Source: Alphaproteobacteria bacterium HT1-32 (lineage in GTDB: Bacteria > Pseudomonadota > Alphaproteobacteria > Rhodospirillales > HT1-32). Taken from it: a stretch of DNA of 64,000 nucleotides. A program made the position numbers and the translations under genes. The notes beneath the pieces are model-generated. The model worked only from the letters and a program-made list of their open reading frames with translations, was not told the DNA's origin and did not search any database. Within the stretch, counting starts at the first letter, position 1; each line of letters starts with the position of its first letter. The DNA is taken from the NCBI GenBank assembly GCA_009649675.1, contig WJPL01000001.1, positions 366,889 to 430,888 on the forward strand, in the 5' to 3' direction. This document shows, in pieces, positions 35,352 to 45,339 of this stretch.

Positions 35352-35407
35352 TATGTCTTTTGTTATGGGTTAAAAGTCACAAACAAACGTCACCGACGGA
35401 AACCGCC

Positions 35408-37411
35408 ATGACTGACAGCGACACAACCTCAAAAATGCCGCAGCGCGACAAGCCGTGGATCTTCCGGACATACTCCGGACATTCCAGTGCGGCTGAAAGT
35501 AACAGGCTGTATCTCGGGAACCTCGCCAAAGGTCAGACTGGCCTGTCCATCGCCTTCGATCTGCCAACCCAGACCGGGTATGACAGTGATCATGCGTTAT
35601 CGCGCGGTGAAGTCGGCAAGGTTGGCGTTCCGGTCAGCCATCTCGGCGATATGATGACGCTGCTGGACGGCATTCCGCTGGACCGCATGAACACATCGAT
35701 GACCATCAATGCACCCGCAGCCTGGTTGCTGGCACTGTATATCGCGACCGGAGAGCGCACCGGGGTCGACCGTAAGCTGCTCAGCGGCACCACGCAGAAC
35801 GACGTGATCAAGGAATATCTGTCGCGAGGCACCTATATTTTCCCGCCAGAGCCATCGATGAAGCTGACAACCGATGTGGTCGCCTTTACCTGTCGGGAAG
35901 TGCCGAAATGGAACCCTACCAACGTCTGCTCCTATCACCTGCAGGAAGCCGGTGCGACGCCGGAGCAGGAACTGTCCTTCGCCCTGGCCACCGCCATTGC
36001 GGTTCTGGAAGCGGCCCGCAGCCGGGATGACGTTCCGGCTGAGGATTTCCCAATGCTGGTCGGACGGATCAGCTTCTTCGTCAATGCGGGTATCCGCTTC
36101 GTGACGGAAATCTGCAAAATGCGGGCATTCACCGAACTCTGGGATGAAATCTGCCGCGACCGGTTTGGCATTGAAAACCCGAAGATGCGGCGGTTCCGCT
36201 ATGGCGTACAGGTCAACTCACTCGGCCTGACCGAACAGCAGCCGGAAAATAATGTCTATCGCATTCTGCTGGAAATGCTGGCGGTCGTGCTGTCGAAGAA
36301 CGCCCGTGCCCGCGCCGTGCAGTTGCCAGCCTGGAATGAAGCCCTTGGCCTGCCCCGGCCCTGGGACCAGCAATGGTCGCTTCGCCTGCAACAGATCGTT
36401 GCCCATGAAACAGACCTGCTGGAGTTCGGCGACATCTTCAGCGGCTCGTCGGAAATCGAACGCAAGGTCGAGGATCTGAAAAGCCTCGCCCGTGAGGAAA
36501 TCGCCCGTATCGATGCCATGGGTGGTGCCCTCACAGCCATCGACAGCGGTTATATGAAACGCCATCTCGTCGATTCAAACCGTCGCCGGATCGCCGCCGT
36601 TGAAAGCGGTGAAATGACGGTCATCGGCGTCAACGCCTTCACCAACAGCGAACCCAGCCCGCTTGGCGGCGGCAACGAGGCCATCCAGACTGTCGATGAT
36701 GCCGCAGAGCGGGAACAGATCGAACGGCTGAACGTCTGGCGGTCCGAACGGGACGGGAAGGCGGTCAAAGCTGCTCTTGATGCCCTCCGGTCAGCCGCAA
36801 CCGAAGACCGCAACGTGATGGAAGCTTCCATCGCCTGCGCCCATGCCGGCGTGACCACCGGCGAATGGGGCGAATTGTTGCGCGGTGTCTATGGTGAATA
36901 TCGTGCGCCAACCGGAATTGGCGGTCGCAATGATGACGCACAGGCAGAAGGACTGGCCCTGATTGCCCGCCGGGTCGATGCGCTTGCCGGCAAGCTGGGC
37001 CGTCGCCCGAAAATGCTGGTCGGGAAACCCGGCCTCGACGGTCATTCAAATGGCGCCGAACAGGTTGCGGTCCGTGCCCGGGATGCTGGCTTTGACGTTG
37101 TTTATGAGGGTATTCGCCTGACCCCGGCACAGATTGTGAACTCTGCCATTGAAGAGGCGGTTCATGTGGTCGGGCTGTCGATCCTTTCCGGTGGCCATAT
37201 TGCCCTGGTCACGGATGTGATGGAGCGGCTTGAAAAACTAGGTGCCGGCGACATTCCGGTCATCGTCGGCGGCATTATTCCGCCGGAAGATGAAGCCGCT
37301 CTGCTTGAGGCCGGTGTTGCACGTGTCTATACGCCGAAGGATTTCGACATCACGGCAATCATGGCAGATATCGTGAATATGCTGGAAGCTGACGGCCGTC
37401 TGGCAGCCTGA
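35408..37411 (+). CDS. ecm: Ethylmalonyl-CoA mutase (adenosylcobalamin-dependent)
   Basis: Rearranges ethylmalonyl-CoA to methylsuccinyl-CoA. The chosen ATG gives 667 aa, the size of Ecm/MeaA and shorter than methylmalonyl-CoA mutase large subunits. The N-terminal mutase domain opens with RTYSGHSSAAESN and GLSIAFDLPTQTGYDSDH. The C-terminal B12 domain carries DxHxxG as LDGHSNGAEQ near residue 545, then GLSILSGGH and VGGIIPPED. Linkage to ccr and mcd fixes the substrate. The cofactor could come from the adenosyltransferase at 28896-29459. Confidence 0.95.
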   Translation: MTDSDTTSKMPQRDKPWIFRTYSGHSSAAESNRLYLGNLAKGQTGLSIAFDLPTQTGYDSDHALSRGEVGKVGVPVSHLGDMMTLLDGIPLDRMNTSMTINAPAAWLLALYIATGERTGVDRKLLSGTTQNDVIKEYLSRGTYIFPPEPSMKLTTDVVAFTCREVPKWNPTNVCSYHLQEAGATPEQELSFALATAIAVLEAARSRDDVPAEDFPMLVGRISFFVNAGIRFVTEICKMRAFTELWDEICRDRFGIENPKMRRFRYGVQVNSLGLTEQQPENNVYRILLEMLAVVLSKNARARAVQLPAWNEALGLPRPWDQQWSLRLQQIVAHETDLLEFGDIFSGSSEIERKVEDLKSLAREEIARIDAMGGALTAIDSGYMKRHLVDSNRRRIAAVESGEMTVIGVNAFTNSEPSPLGGGNEAIQTVDDAAEREQIERLNVWRSERDGKAVKAALDALRSAATEDRNVMEASIACAHAGVTTGEWGELLRGVYGEYRAPTGIGGRNDDAQAEGLALIARRVDALAGKLGRRPKMLVGKPGLDGHSNGAEQVAVRARDAGFDVVYEGIRLTPAQIVNSAIEEAVHVVGLSILSGGHIALVTDVMERLEKLGAGDIPVIVGGIIPPEDEAALLEAGVARVYTPKDFDITAIMADIVNMLEADGRLAA

Positions 37412-37426
37412 GTCCGTCAGGGCGGA

Positions 37427-37849
37427 TCAGCCGGGAATCATCACCGGAATTGAGTTGGCGTTTTTCCGGTAAGAATCATTACCGGATACCGGCTGCAGGG
37501 TTTCGACCAGATAACGTGTCACACCATCACGATACTGATCCAGAATCTGAGACCATGTAACATACAGGCCGCCACGCTTGTGGAACTGCATCACCTGATC
37601 GTTCTTGAGCAATTCCTCGAAGGTATCAGCCAGACTGGCGCTCTGCCCGACATAAACCCATGCCGGTTGCTCACCCCGGTGCCAGACAACGTAGACACCA
37701 CCGATATTCTTCAGATCAGGTCCGTCCGAGCCAACCGTCAGCATACGATAATATCCGCGGGCAGACGCCTGCCATTCCGGATCAAATGGCTTTCGGACAG
37801 CCGAAAAATCCTCGTCGGCATTACCGCCGAACAGCGAAAACAAACCCAT
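37427..37849 (-). CDS. GIY-YIG-like domain protein, possibly inactive
   Basis: Protein of 140 aa from ATG 37849 (MGLFSLFGGN). The central part GGVYVVWHRGEQPAWVYVGQSASL resembles the GIY and YIG strands of the GIY-YIG nuclease fold, changed to GVY and YVG. A clear catalytic arginine helix is not obvious after the YVG strand. A non-nuclease use of the fold is possible. It converges with ecm (15 nt between stops). Identification is tentative. Confidence 0.55.
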   Translation of the reverse strand: MGLFSLFGGNADEDFSAVRKPFDPEWQASARGYYRMLTVGSDGPDLKNIGGVYVVWHRGEQPAWVYVGQSASLADTFEELLKNDQVMQFHKRGGLYVTWSQILDQYRDGVTRYLVETLQPVSGNDSYRKNANSIPVMIPG

Positions 37850-38078
37850 GCCGGCTCCCACACCGTAATTTTCCCAAGCGCGATCCAAAGATCACTAACT
37901 ACTCTACTATATTTCGCCGGAATAACAAAACTGTAAGAAATATTTCGATGAAGTCTTGCCGAAGGGCCAGAGGATGATATCAGGGCCGCCCTCCGGCACT
38001 CGTTAACTTGATTTCAAAGCCTTCAGATTTACGCTAGAAGAAGATAAATATTAGCAGAATACGGACTGTGAATTGGCG

Positions 38079-38594
38079 ATGTTTTCTTTCCTGAGCAAAC
38101 GCAAGGACGCTAAGATCAAACAACTGATCGATGGCGCATCTTATGAGGATTTGCCGCCAGAGGTCATCGCCGACCTGGCTTCTCACATTATCATCACGAC
38201 TGAGGACGCACCGGCCGGTCTGGTGATAGAGAAACGCCTTGGCATTGTTTGCGCTGAAATGCCTGTCGCCATGCATCTTCTGCGGCCTCTTCTGGAGCGT
38301 GCACGCCGCTTCCGGTCAGGCAGGACCCCGGCGGGACAGCGGATTCTGCGCGATGCCTGGACAGCCTGCGAGACCGAACTGAAGCGCGAGGCGCTGATTG
38401 TAAAGGCTGATGCTGTTATTGGCGTGACGGTTGACTGCAAACAATTGTCCGGGCTAGGCCGGCAGACATTTCTGGTCACCATGGCCGGCACAGCCATCAG
38501 TCTGCCCAAAGCAGAAGAAACAAAAGAAGAAGCACCAAAGCTTCAGCAGGAATCTCCGGCGGCACCGACAATCGTTGTCGCCGCTGGTGAATGA
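38079..38594 (+). CDS. UPF0145 (YbjQ)-like heavy-metal-binding-domain protein
   Basis: Cytoplasmic protein of 171 aa. The core segment ALIVKADAVIGVTVDCKQLSG followed by FLVTMAGTAI matches the repeated-domain pattern of UPF0145/YbjQ proteins, whose function is unknown. An Ala/Pro/Glu-rich tail ends the protein. ATG at 38079 is chosen over a TTG six bases earlier. The stop overlaps the start of the following GGDEF/EAL gene by 4 nt, suggesting a functional link with cyclic-di-GMP signalling. Confidence 0.65.
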   Translation: MFSFLSKRKDAKIKQLIDGASYEDLPPEVIADLASHIIITTEDAPAGLVIEKRLGIVCAEMPVAMHLLRPLLERARRFRSGRTPAGQRILRDAWTACETELKREALIVKADAVIGVTVDCKQLSGLGRQTFLVTMAGTAISLPKAEETKEEAPKLQQESPAAPTIVVAAGE

Positions 38595-41500
38595 AGTCCG
38601 CCGGACAGACCATGTCATCCGATCCTGACAAATCTCACCCGGCCGCAATCGACGAGAACCACCCGGTTGGGGAAATGACTGAACGTCTGGCCATGATGGC
38701 GGAATCTCTGGAAGCTGCACGGAAAGATGCCGAGCGCTACAGAAGCCTGGCCAACAGCAACAGTGACTGGTTCTGGGAAATGGGTCCGGACCTGCGGTTC
38801 AGCTATGTATCCTCCGGGCTGAAAAGAACGCTTGGTATTGATCCGTCAGTAGTTATCGGCCGGTCGCGGGAGGATTTTTTTGATCATACCGATCAGGATG
38901 AAGTCCTGCGCAAGCATCTGACCGATCTCGAAGAACACCGGCCCATCAAGAATTTCATCTATCACATCTGTACAGAAGACGGTGTTGTCCACCATGTCTC
39001 CATATCCGGGGTGCCCGTCTTCAACGAACTTGGCGATTTTCTCGGCTACAAGGGTTCCGGCTCGGACCTGACAGACAAGATACGCGCCGATACCGAAGCC
39101 AATGCCTGGAAGCAGACCCTGTCAACAACACTGGAATCGCTCTCCACCGGGGTTGTGCTGTGGGACGATCAGGACAGACTGGTCATCTGCAATGAAGCCT
39201 ATCGGGAACTGATTGACCCCGCCCGCGACATTGCGACCCCCGGAACACGTTTTGACACCATCCTGCGGGCGCTCGTCACCGCCGGCATCATGACCCTTGC
39301 AGGGCATCGGACTCTCGAAGAACTCAGCCAGAGACGTCAAGCCGAACGGCAGCGACTCCCTGTCGAAACCGAACTGAATTACTCCAACAACCGGTGGATC
39401 CTTGTATCCGAACGCCGGACAGCAAAAGGCTATATTGTCGCAACCTATACCGATATCTCCGATATCCGGAAACGGGAAGACGACCTGCGCGACCTGCTGT
39501 TACGCAACCGGCAACTGCTCACCGCAATCTCGGCAACATCATCCGGTGTTCTGATTCTCGATGCGACCCGCACACCACCCGCGATCATCTTTGCCAACAA
39601 GGCATTTCAGGAAATCACCGATTTCGAGGATGAGGATGTTGCCCTTCAGGGAATCGAAATCCTGTTTGGCCCCGAGACACGGCAGGAAAATATCGACCAG
39701 ATCACCGATTCCCTGCTGAACCGGCGCGCACTCACCCTCGACATGCGGACCCACAGCAAGAACGGAAAGTCGTTCTGGGCCCAGATCAGCCTCAACCCGG
39801 TCTCATCCGAAAAAGGCGAGGTCACCGCTTTTGTCGCCCTGATCGAAGATGTTACCGACCGGGTTGCCGCACGACAGGCACTGGAGGAAAGTGAGCAGCG
39901 TTATGCGCTCGCCGTGGCAGGCGCGAATGACGGTATCTGGGACTGGAATATCCGCACCGGGAAAGCCTACTTCTCCGACCGGTGGCAGAAGATGCTTGGC
40001 TACAGCGAAGACGACATGGACGGCAGTCTGGATGCCTGGCTCGGACGGGTACATCCGGAGGATATCGACGATGTCCGCACCGCCATTGAACGACACACCC
40101 TCTCGGTCACCCCCCACTTTGCCAGCGAACACCGGGTCTGCAACAAGGAGGGGGATTATCGCTGGGTATCAGCCCGCGGCCTGATTGTTTTCGATGATGA
40201 CGGCGAACCGAACCGGATGGCCGGCTCCTTCACAGAGATCACAGACCGTAAAACCTTTGAAAACCAGCTGTTTCACGATGCCTTTCACGACAACCTGACC
40301 GGCCTGCCGAACCGCGCCCTGTTTACCGACCGGCTGAACCACGCGATCCAGCGGTCAACCCGGAAACGGGCTGAACATTTTGCCGTCCTGTTCCTCGACT
40401 TTGACCGTTTCAAGATGATCAACGACACGCTGGGCCATCAGGTCGGCGACCGGATGCTGATGGAAATCTCCGGAAGACTGACGCTTTGCCTGCGTCCGAC
40501 AGATACGGTTGCCCGTTTTGGCGGTGATGAATTCGCTGTTCTTATCGAGGACCTTCAGGACCACGAACAGGTGATTGTCGTCACCGAGCGGATCATCGAA
40601 TCCATGCGCAAGCCCTTCAAGCTGGAGGGGCATGATATCGTCAGTTCCGCATCCATCGGCATCGCCATCGGCGACGGTTCCTACACCCGCTCGGAAGAAG
40701 TGCTGCGGGATGCCGACATTGCGATGTACGAAGCCAAACATGGCGGCAAGGACCAGTATATCGTTTTCAACAACGAGATGGGCGTTTCCGTCGTTCGTGC
40801 CCTGCAGATCGAAAACAACCTGCGACGGGCCATCGAACGCGACCAGCTGCGACTGGTCTACCAGCCGATTGTCGACCTGAAGACCGGCCATATTGCCAGC
40901 TTCGAGGCCTTGCTGCGCTGGCGCAGCCCGGACGGAGAGGAAATCTCACCGACCGAGTTTGTCCCCATCGCCGAAGACAGCGGTCTGATCCAGAATATCG
41001 GCCTTTGGGTACTTCGTGCAGCCTGCCGGCAGACCGTCGACTGGATGCGCAAATATCCGGATGTCCCGCCCATCGCGATGAGCGTCAACGTTGCCCCCCG
41101 CCAGCTTGGCCAGCCATCGCTGGTCAGCAATGTTGCCGCTGTACTGGCCGATACCGGAATGCCACCGGAACTGTTGCGACTGGAGATCACCGAAAGCGCG
41201 ATCATGGAAAACCGGACCCTGATCACCGAACGGCTTGAACAGTTGAAGCAGCTTGGTGTGACGCTCTATGTCGACGACTTCGGCACCGGTTATTCCTCAC
41301 TCGGGCATTTGCAGAGTTTTCCCATTGATGCGCTGAAGATCGACCGGACCTTCGTCTTCCGCATGGGACCAAACGGCGAGAATTCGGAGATTGTCAGGTC
41401 CGTAACGGCCCTGGCTGACTCCCTGTCCTTCAAGGTTGTGGCTGAAGGTGTCGAGACAACAACCCACCTGCGGCTGCTGTCACAACTGCACTGCCAGTAC

Positions 41501-41602
41501 GGGCAGGGCTATCTGTTCTCCAAAGCAGTCGAAAAAGAAGACGCCGAGCGGCATTACAGTGAGCGCAAGAAGTACTTCAACCCCGGCGACTATACAGGCT
41601 GA
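38591..41602 (+). CDS. PAS-GGDEF-EAL cyclic-di-GMP signalling protein
   Basis: Cytosolic sensor of 1003 aa without membrane helices. Four PAS-type domains can be followed at about residues 45-165, 175-285, 305-420 and 430-555 (NSDWFWEMGPDLRFSYVSS, GANDGIWDWNIRTGKAYFSDRW). A GGDEF domain follows with intact FGGDEFAVLIE near residue 643, then an EAL domain with SFEALLRW near residue 770 and YVDDFGTGYSSL. Both catalytic motifs look intact, so it may make and degrade c-di-GMP. Its gene overlaps the UPF0145-like gene, and a palindrome follows the stop. Confidence 0.93.
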   Translation: MKSAGQTMSSDPDKSHPAAIDENHPVGEMTERLAMMAESLEAARKDAERYRSLANSNSDWFWEMGPDLRFSYVSSGLKRTLGIDPSVVIGRSREDFFDHTDQDEVLRKHLTDLEEHRPIKNFIYHICTEDGVVHHVSISGVPVFNELGDFLGYKGSGSDLTDKIRADTEANAWKQTLSTTLESLSTGVVLWDDQDRLVICNEAYRELIDPARDIATPGTRFDTILRALVTAGIMTLAGHRTLEELSQRRQAERQRLPVETELNYSNNRWILVSERRTAKGYIVATYTDISDIRKREDDLRDLLLRNRQLLTAISATSSGVLILDATRTPPAIIFANKAFQEITDFEDEDVALQGIEILFGPETRQENIDQITDSLLNRRALTLDMRTHSKNGKSFWAQISLNPVSSEKGEVTAFVALIEDVTDRVAARQALEESEQRYALAVAGANDGIWDWNIRTGKAYFSDRWQKMLGYSEDDMDGSLDAWLGRVHPEDIDDVRTAIERHTLSVTPHFASEHRVCNKEGDYRWVSARGLIVFDDDGEPNRMAGSFTEITDRKTFENQLFHDAFHDNLTGLPNRALFTDRLNHAIQRSTRKRAEHFAVLFLDFDRFKMINDTLGHQVGDRMLMEISGRLTLCLRPTDTVARFGGDEFAVLIEDLQDHEQVIVVTERIIESMRKPFKLEGHDIVSSASIGIAIGDGSYTRSEEVLRDADIAMYEAKHGGKDQYIVFNNEMGVSVVRALQIENNLRRAIERDQLRLVYQPIVDLKTGHIASFEALLRWRSPDGEEISPTEFVPIAEDSGLIQNIGLWVLRAACRQTVDWMRKYPDVPPIAMSVNVAPRQLGQPSLVSNVAAVLADTGMPPELLRLEITESAIMENRTLITERLEQLKQLGVTLYVDDFGTGYSSLGHLQSFPIDALKIDRTFVFRMGPNGENSEIVRSVTALADSLSFKVVAEGVETTTHLRLLSQLHCQYGQGYLFSKAVEKEDAERHYSERKKYFNPGDYTG

Positions 41603-41608
41603 CAGAAA

Positions 41609-41622
41609 GCTGTCCGGACAGC
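41609..41622. terminator. Perfect palindrome between convergent genes
   Basis: gctgtccggacagc is a 14-bp perfect palindrome lying between the convergent stops of the GGDEF/EAL gene (41602) and hpnL-like gene (41626). Its position suits a bidirectional terminator, but it lacks a T-run. Confidence 0.35.
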
Positions 41623-41625
41623 CGG

Positions 41626-42606
41626 TTAATCCGCCACTTTCCGTGCCAGCAGATCCCGGCCAAGCCACAGACCCCAGACAATCCAGAGCAGTTCACGCGC
41701 CCGGCGCACCAGAGCTGCCGCCAGTCCGGCACTGGGAGAGCCGCTCAGGGAGCCGGCGATCAGCACGATTGCCCCTTCCTGCGCACCCAGGCTGAGCGGG
41801 ATGAAGAAAGCCCCCGTCCTTACCAGCTGTGTCACGCCTTCAATAATCACAGCATCCGAAAAACTGACGGGAACACCAACCGCCCACATGGTGAGCCAGA
41901 GCTCAACCGTCCCGACAATCCAGTTAATCAGAGCCAGCAGCACAGCCAGCGCAAAACGACGGGGTGTCCGCGCATAAAAGGCCGTAAAGCGGCTTTCCAG
42001 CTCCCGGATATGACCGATCAGACCGGCCACCCGTTCTGCCAGCCGCCCGTTCCGGAAAAAACCGAGCAGCCAGGAGCTTACCCCCCTGCTCTGAACAACA
42101 AAGAAGCCGGCAACCCCTGTCAGCAGGGCTGCCAGGCCAATAGCAGAGGCCGTTTTGGCATTCTGCGGCAGCCGGTCATCCCCCATTGCCAGCGCCAGCG
42201 CCACAATCAGAAACAGGATAAGGCCTATCAGATTGATGGTCCGTGCCATCACCAGCGAAGCTGTTGCTTCTGACAGGCCAATGTCATACCGGCGTTTCAG
42301 CATCAGCACTTTCGCAGGCTCGCCGCCAAGCGACGCCATCGGCAAGGCAGAATTCAGGGCCTCACCAACCATCCGGACAGACCAGAGCCGCCACAGCCAG
42401 CGCAACTTCATGTCGATACTCGGCAGGGTCAGTTGCCACGACATCGTATCGATCAGAAAGGCGAGGAAATAGGCCGCCACGATTGCCAGCGCCAGAGAGG
42501 GCGCAATCTGTCGCAACTGTTCGCCAACTGCCGAGAGATCGACGGAAGAGCCAATCCAGACCAGCAAGCCAATCCCGACAAGCAGATATAACAGGCGCAT
42601 CAGCAT
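41626..42606 (-). CDS. hpnL: UPF0104 flippase-like membrane protein, HpnL-like
   Basis: Integral membrane protein of 326 aa with about eight hydrophobic helices, in the lysylphosphatidylglycerol-synthase TM-region (UPF0104) family. Conserved blocks are ALNSALPMASLGGEPAKVLMLKRR and GAFFIPLSLGAQEGAIVL. It matches the size and layout of HpnL, a hopanoid-associated member. It lies 36 nt downstream of the hpnN-like gene on the same strand. A role in moving or modifying a lipid is likely for the family; the cargo is not known. Confidence 0.78.
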   Translation of the reverse strand: MLMRLLYLLVGIGLLVWIGSSVDLSAVGEQLRQIAPSLALAIVAAYFLAFLIDTMSWQLTLPSIDMKLRWLWRLWSVRMVGEALNSALPMASLGGEPAKVLMLKRRYDIGLSEATASLVMARTINLIGLILFLIVALALAMGDDRLPQNAKTASAIGLAALLTGVAGFFVVQSRGVSSWLLGFFRNGRLAERVAGLIGHIRELESRFTAFYARTPRRFALAVLLALINWIVGTVELWLTMWAVGVPVSFSDAVIIEGVTQLVRTGAFFIPLSLGAQEGAIVLIAGSLSGSPSAGLAAALVRRARELLWIVWGLWLGRDLLARKVAD

Positions 42607-42642
42607 CCCGCCTGCCTCATGATATGGAAATGATATGACAAA

Positions 42643-45252
42643 TCAGGCATCCCGCCCCTGACGCCAGCCCACGGTCAGCTGAAGCAGGGCCGGTGTGATC
42701 AGCAGGGTGGCAACGATGGTGACAGCCAGTGAAAGCGTCAGCAGCAGCCCCATACTTGCCGTCCCCGTATGCGGCGACAGCGACAATGCAGCAAATGATC
42801 CGACCGTTGTCGCGGCGCTGTAGACAATCGCCCGCATGGTCGAGACCTCATAAATATCTTCCAGCCGTCCCTCACGGGCCCGCATCACCATATGAATACC
42901 GAAATCAACGCTGAGACCAAACAGCAGCGGCAGCACGATGATGTTGGCAAAGTTCAGGGACAGACCGATTGCCCACATCAGACCGCCGGTAACAATGGCC
43001 CCTGTTATTGCGGGGATCGCCACGATGATTACATCCAGCAGGTTTCGCAGCATAAGCACCAGCAAAACCGCGACAGCCAGACTGGCATAGAGAATCGCCA
43101 GAACAAAAGCCTCAACAACAGCCTCGCCCGCAGCCCGGATAATCACCGGCGTTCCCGTGGCATGGGGCGCTACGTCAACCACCTCATCGACGAAATCCGC
43201 CCGCCGGGCATCATCGCTCATATCCGCATGGGGGATGACTTCCAGACGATACTGCCCGGCATCAGATATCCAGAACCGGGTCAGTCCTTGCGGGATATCG
43301 GATACTGCAAAGGCGCTGGCCCGAAGAGCGTCGAAAATCGCCTGTAGCCGGCCATCCAGCCCGGCCAGCAGCAAGAACTCGGCCCGGCGCAACAGATCCG
43401 GTTGTCCGGAAACGGACGAGACAGCAGCAACAAGCCGCTTCCCGGCCTCGCCAAAATCTTCCGGGGCAGTGCCAATCAGCGTCATAAGCCGCTCTGCCGC
43501 CTGTTGTCGCGCTGCGTCTGTCAGCGGTGTCGTTACGGTTGGCTGGACCGCCATTGGCCCGAGGAAAAATGACAGGTCCTGTACGATGAAAAGTTTTTCA
43601 TCCTGATCATCCGGGTAGAGAGACCCTGCCGTCCGCACGTCCGCCACGGTTTCCAGTTTTTCCAGTCTGGCCGTCAGGTCAGCCAGCGCAGTCTCATCAT
43701 CAGCAAGAATGTCGATGGCATAAGTCTGACGATCAGGGTCCGCCATAAGCTGGCGCGCAAGCTGTACACTCTGCGCAGACGGATCGCGCAAGTTCATCGG
43801 ATCATGGTCAAACCGCAGTTGCGGAATAACCACCAGAGATGCCATCACGCAGACCGCTGCCAGAGCCAGAACATGGATCGGTTTGCGCACGGCAAAGGAT
43901 GCCAGCGGCGCGACAAACAGCCCCCGGTCAGAAACGGAGCCTCTTCCTGTCCCCAGCAACATCAGCAATGCCGGTAACAGGCTCAGGCTCAGGATCAGGG
44001 CCACAAACATCCCCATGCCGGCAATCAGCCCCAGTTCTGCCACGCCGCGATAGTCTGTCGGGGTGAAGGAAAAGAACGCTACTGCCGAAGAAACCGCACA
44101 AAGCAACAAGGCGGCACCTGCATGCCCCGTTGCCCGGCGAAGGGCGTCTGCCCGGTCATTTGTCAACGCCGCCTCTTCCTGGGCCCGCAGGGTATAGTGC
44201 AGGGAAAAATCGACCCCCAGCCCGATAAACAAGACAGCGAAGGCCACGGAAATCAGATTGAACTGTCCGACAACCAGCGTCGCCAGACCGGCAGTCATGC
44301 ACAAACCACAGACCAGCAGGACCAGTGTTGCCGCGACCGCCCTTGCTGTCCGGTATGCAATCAGCAGAAGGACCAGAACCAGTGTCATAGAAATCAGGCC
44401 AACAAGCCCCAGACCATCACGGACACTGCTCAGTTCTTCCTGCTCCAGTGCGGCACTGCCGGTTATCCCGACACGCACATTCATTGCCGGATCAAAGGCC
44501 AGTTGGGTCACCGCATCCCGGATACCCGAGATCGCATCACCGGATGGGGAAAGCGAACCGAAATCCAGCCGGGGACGGGCCAGAACCACCTCGCGTCCGC
44601 CATCTGTGATATCATCCCCACCGAGCAGGCTGACCCATGAAAGCGGCTTTGGCTGCCCGGCTGCGACACCTTCAAAGACAGCAGAAAGCCGGTCCAGCGA
44701 CGGCCCCAGCGCTTCCCGTGCAGCGCTGTCGCCCTGTGTCACCGCCAGATCAACCACCGAGACCAGCCCGGCCAGATTGGGGCTGGCATGCAGTTTGGCG
44801 AGCAGTGGCTGGGCGGCTGCCAGATCGTCCGCAACCTTTTCGAGTTCCGGCGTTGTCAGATACAGCAGACCCTGTCGGCGCAGAAAGGGATCAGACTTCT
44901 CGTAGAATACCCATTCATACAGGTCCGTCTTCGCCGTCAGTCTGCCTGTCAGTTGCCGCGCGGCATCTTCCGCCGCGTCCGGGGTTGCTGCATCGACGAC
45001 AATTACAAGATTCTCTGACAGAACGGGGAATGCCCTGGAGAAGGCAATCGCATCACGCCGGAATGACAATTCCGCCGACAGCATGTCCGTGTTGCTGGTA
45101 TTGATCCGGACATGGCTGATCGTGAACCAGACGGAAACCACAGCCAGTGCAAGAGCCGTCAGGACGGTCAGGACCGGCCGGCGGACAGACAGCGCCGTTC
45201 CGGCTATCAGCAGGTCGACGAGGCGGGCGTAAAACTGATCAAATCTGGACAA
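42643..45252 (-). CDS. hpnN: MMPL/RND-family lipid transporter, HpnN-like
   Basis: Inner-membrane transporter of 869 aa with the RND layout: one N-terminal helix, a large periplasmic domain with the HVRINTSNTDML start, a five-helix block with GLGVDFSLHYTLRAQEEA, a second periplasmic domain and a second block with GLSVDFGIHMVMRAREG. The paired GxxxDF motifs are MMPL hallmarks. Length and sequence style match HpnN, which moves hopanoids to the outer membrane in Rhodopseudomonas and Burkholderia. No squalene-hopene cyclase is in the window, so another lipid is possible. Divergent from the CDP-alcohol transferase gene. Confidence 0.85.
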   Translation of the reverse strand: MSRFDQFYARLVDLLIAGTALSVRRPVLTVLTALALAVVSVWFTISHVRINTSNTDMLSAELSFRRDAIAFSRAFPVLSENLVIVVDAATPDAAEDAARQLTGRLTAKTDLYEWVFYEKSDPFLRRQGLLYLTTPELEKVADDLAAAQPLLAKLHASPNLAGLVSVVDLAVTQGDSAAREALGPSLDRLSAVFEGVAAGQPKPLSWVSLLGGDDITDGGREVVLARPRLDFGSLSPSGDAISGIRDAVTQLAFDPAMNVRVGITGSAALEQEELSSVRDGLGLVGLISMTLVLVLLLIAYRTARAVAATLVLLVCGLCMTAGLATLVVGQFNLISVAFAVLFIGLGVDFSLHYTLRAQEEAALTNDRADALRRATGHAGAALLLCAVSSAVAFFSFTPTDYRGVAELGLIAGMGMFVALILSLSLLPALLMLLGTGRGSVSDRGLFVAPLASFAVRKPIHVLALAAVCVMASLVVIPQLRFDHDPMNLRDPSAQSVQLARQLMADPDRQTYAIDILADDETALADLTARLEKLETVADVRTAGSLYPDDQDEKLFIVQDLSFFLGPMAVQPTVTTPLTDAARQQAAERLMTLIGTAPEDFGEAGKRLVAAVSSVSGQPDLLRRAEFLLLAGLDGRLQAIFDALRASAFAVSDIPQGLTRFWISDAGQYRLEVIPHADMSDDARRADFVDEVVDVAPHATGTPVIIRAAGEAVVEAFVLAILYASLAVAVLLVLMLRNLLDVIIVAIPAITGAIVTGGLMWAIGLSLNFANIIVLPLLFGLSVDFGIHMVMRAREGRLEDIYEVSTMRAIVYSAATTVGSFAALSLSPHTGTASMGLLLTLSLAVTIVATLLITPALLQLTVGWRQGRDA

Positions 45253-45339
45253 GAAAAAGGCCTGAACTTATGAAATGGCTACATAGCCTTGGCACACCGG
45301 CTTGACAACGACCCAAGCCGGACTATTCCCTGCCAGATC

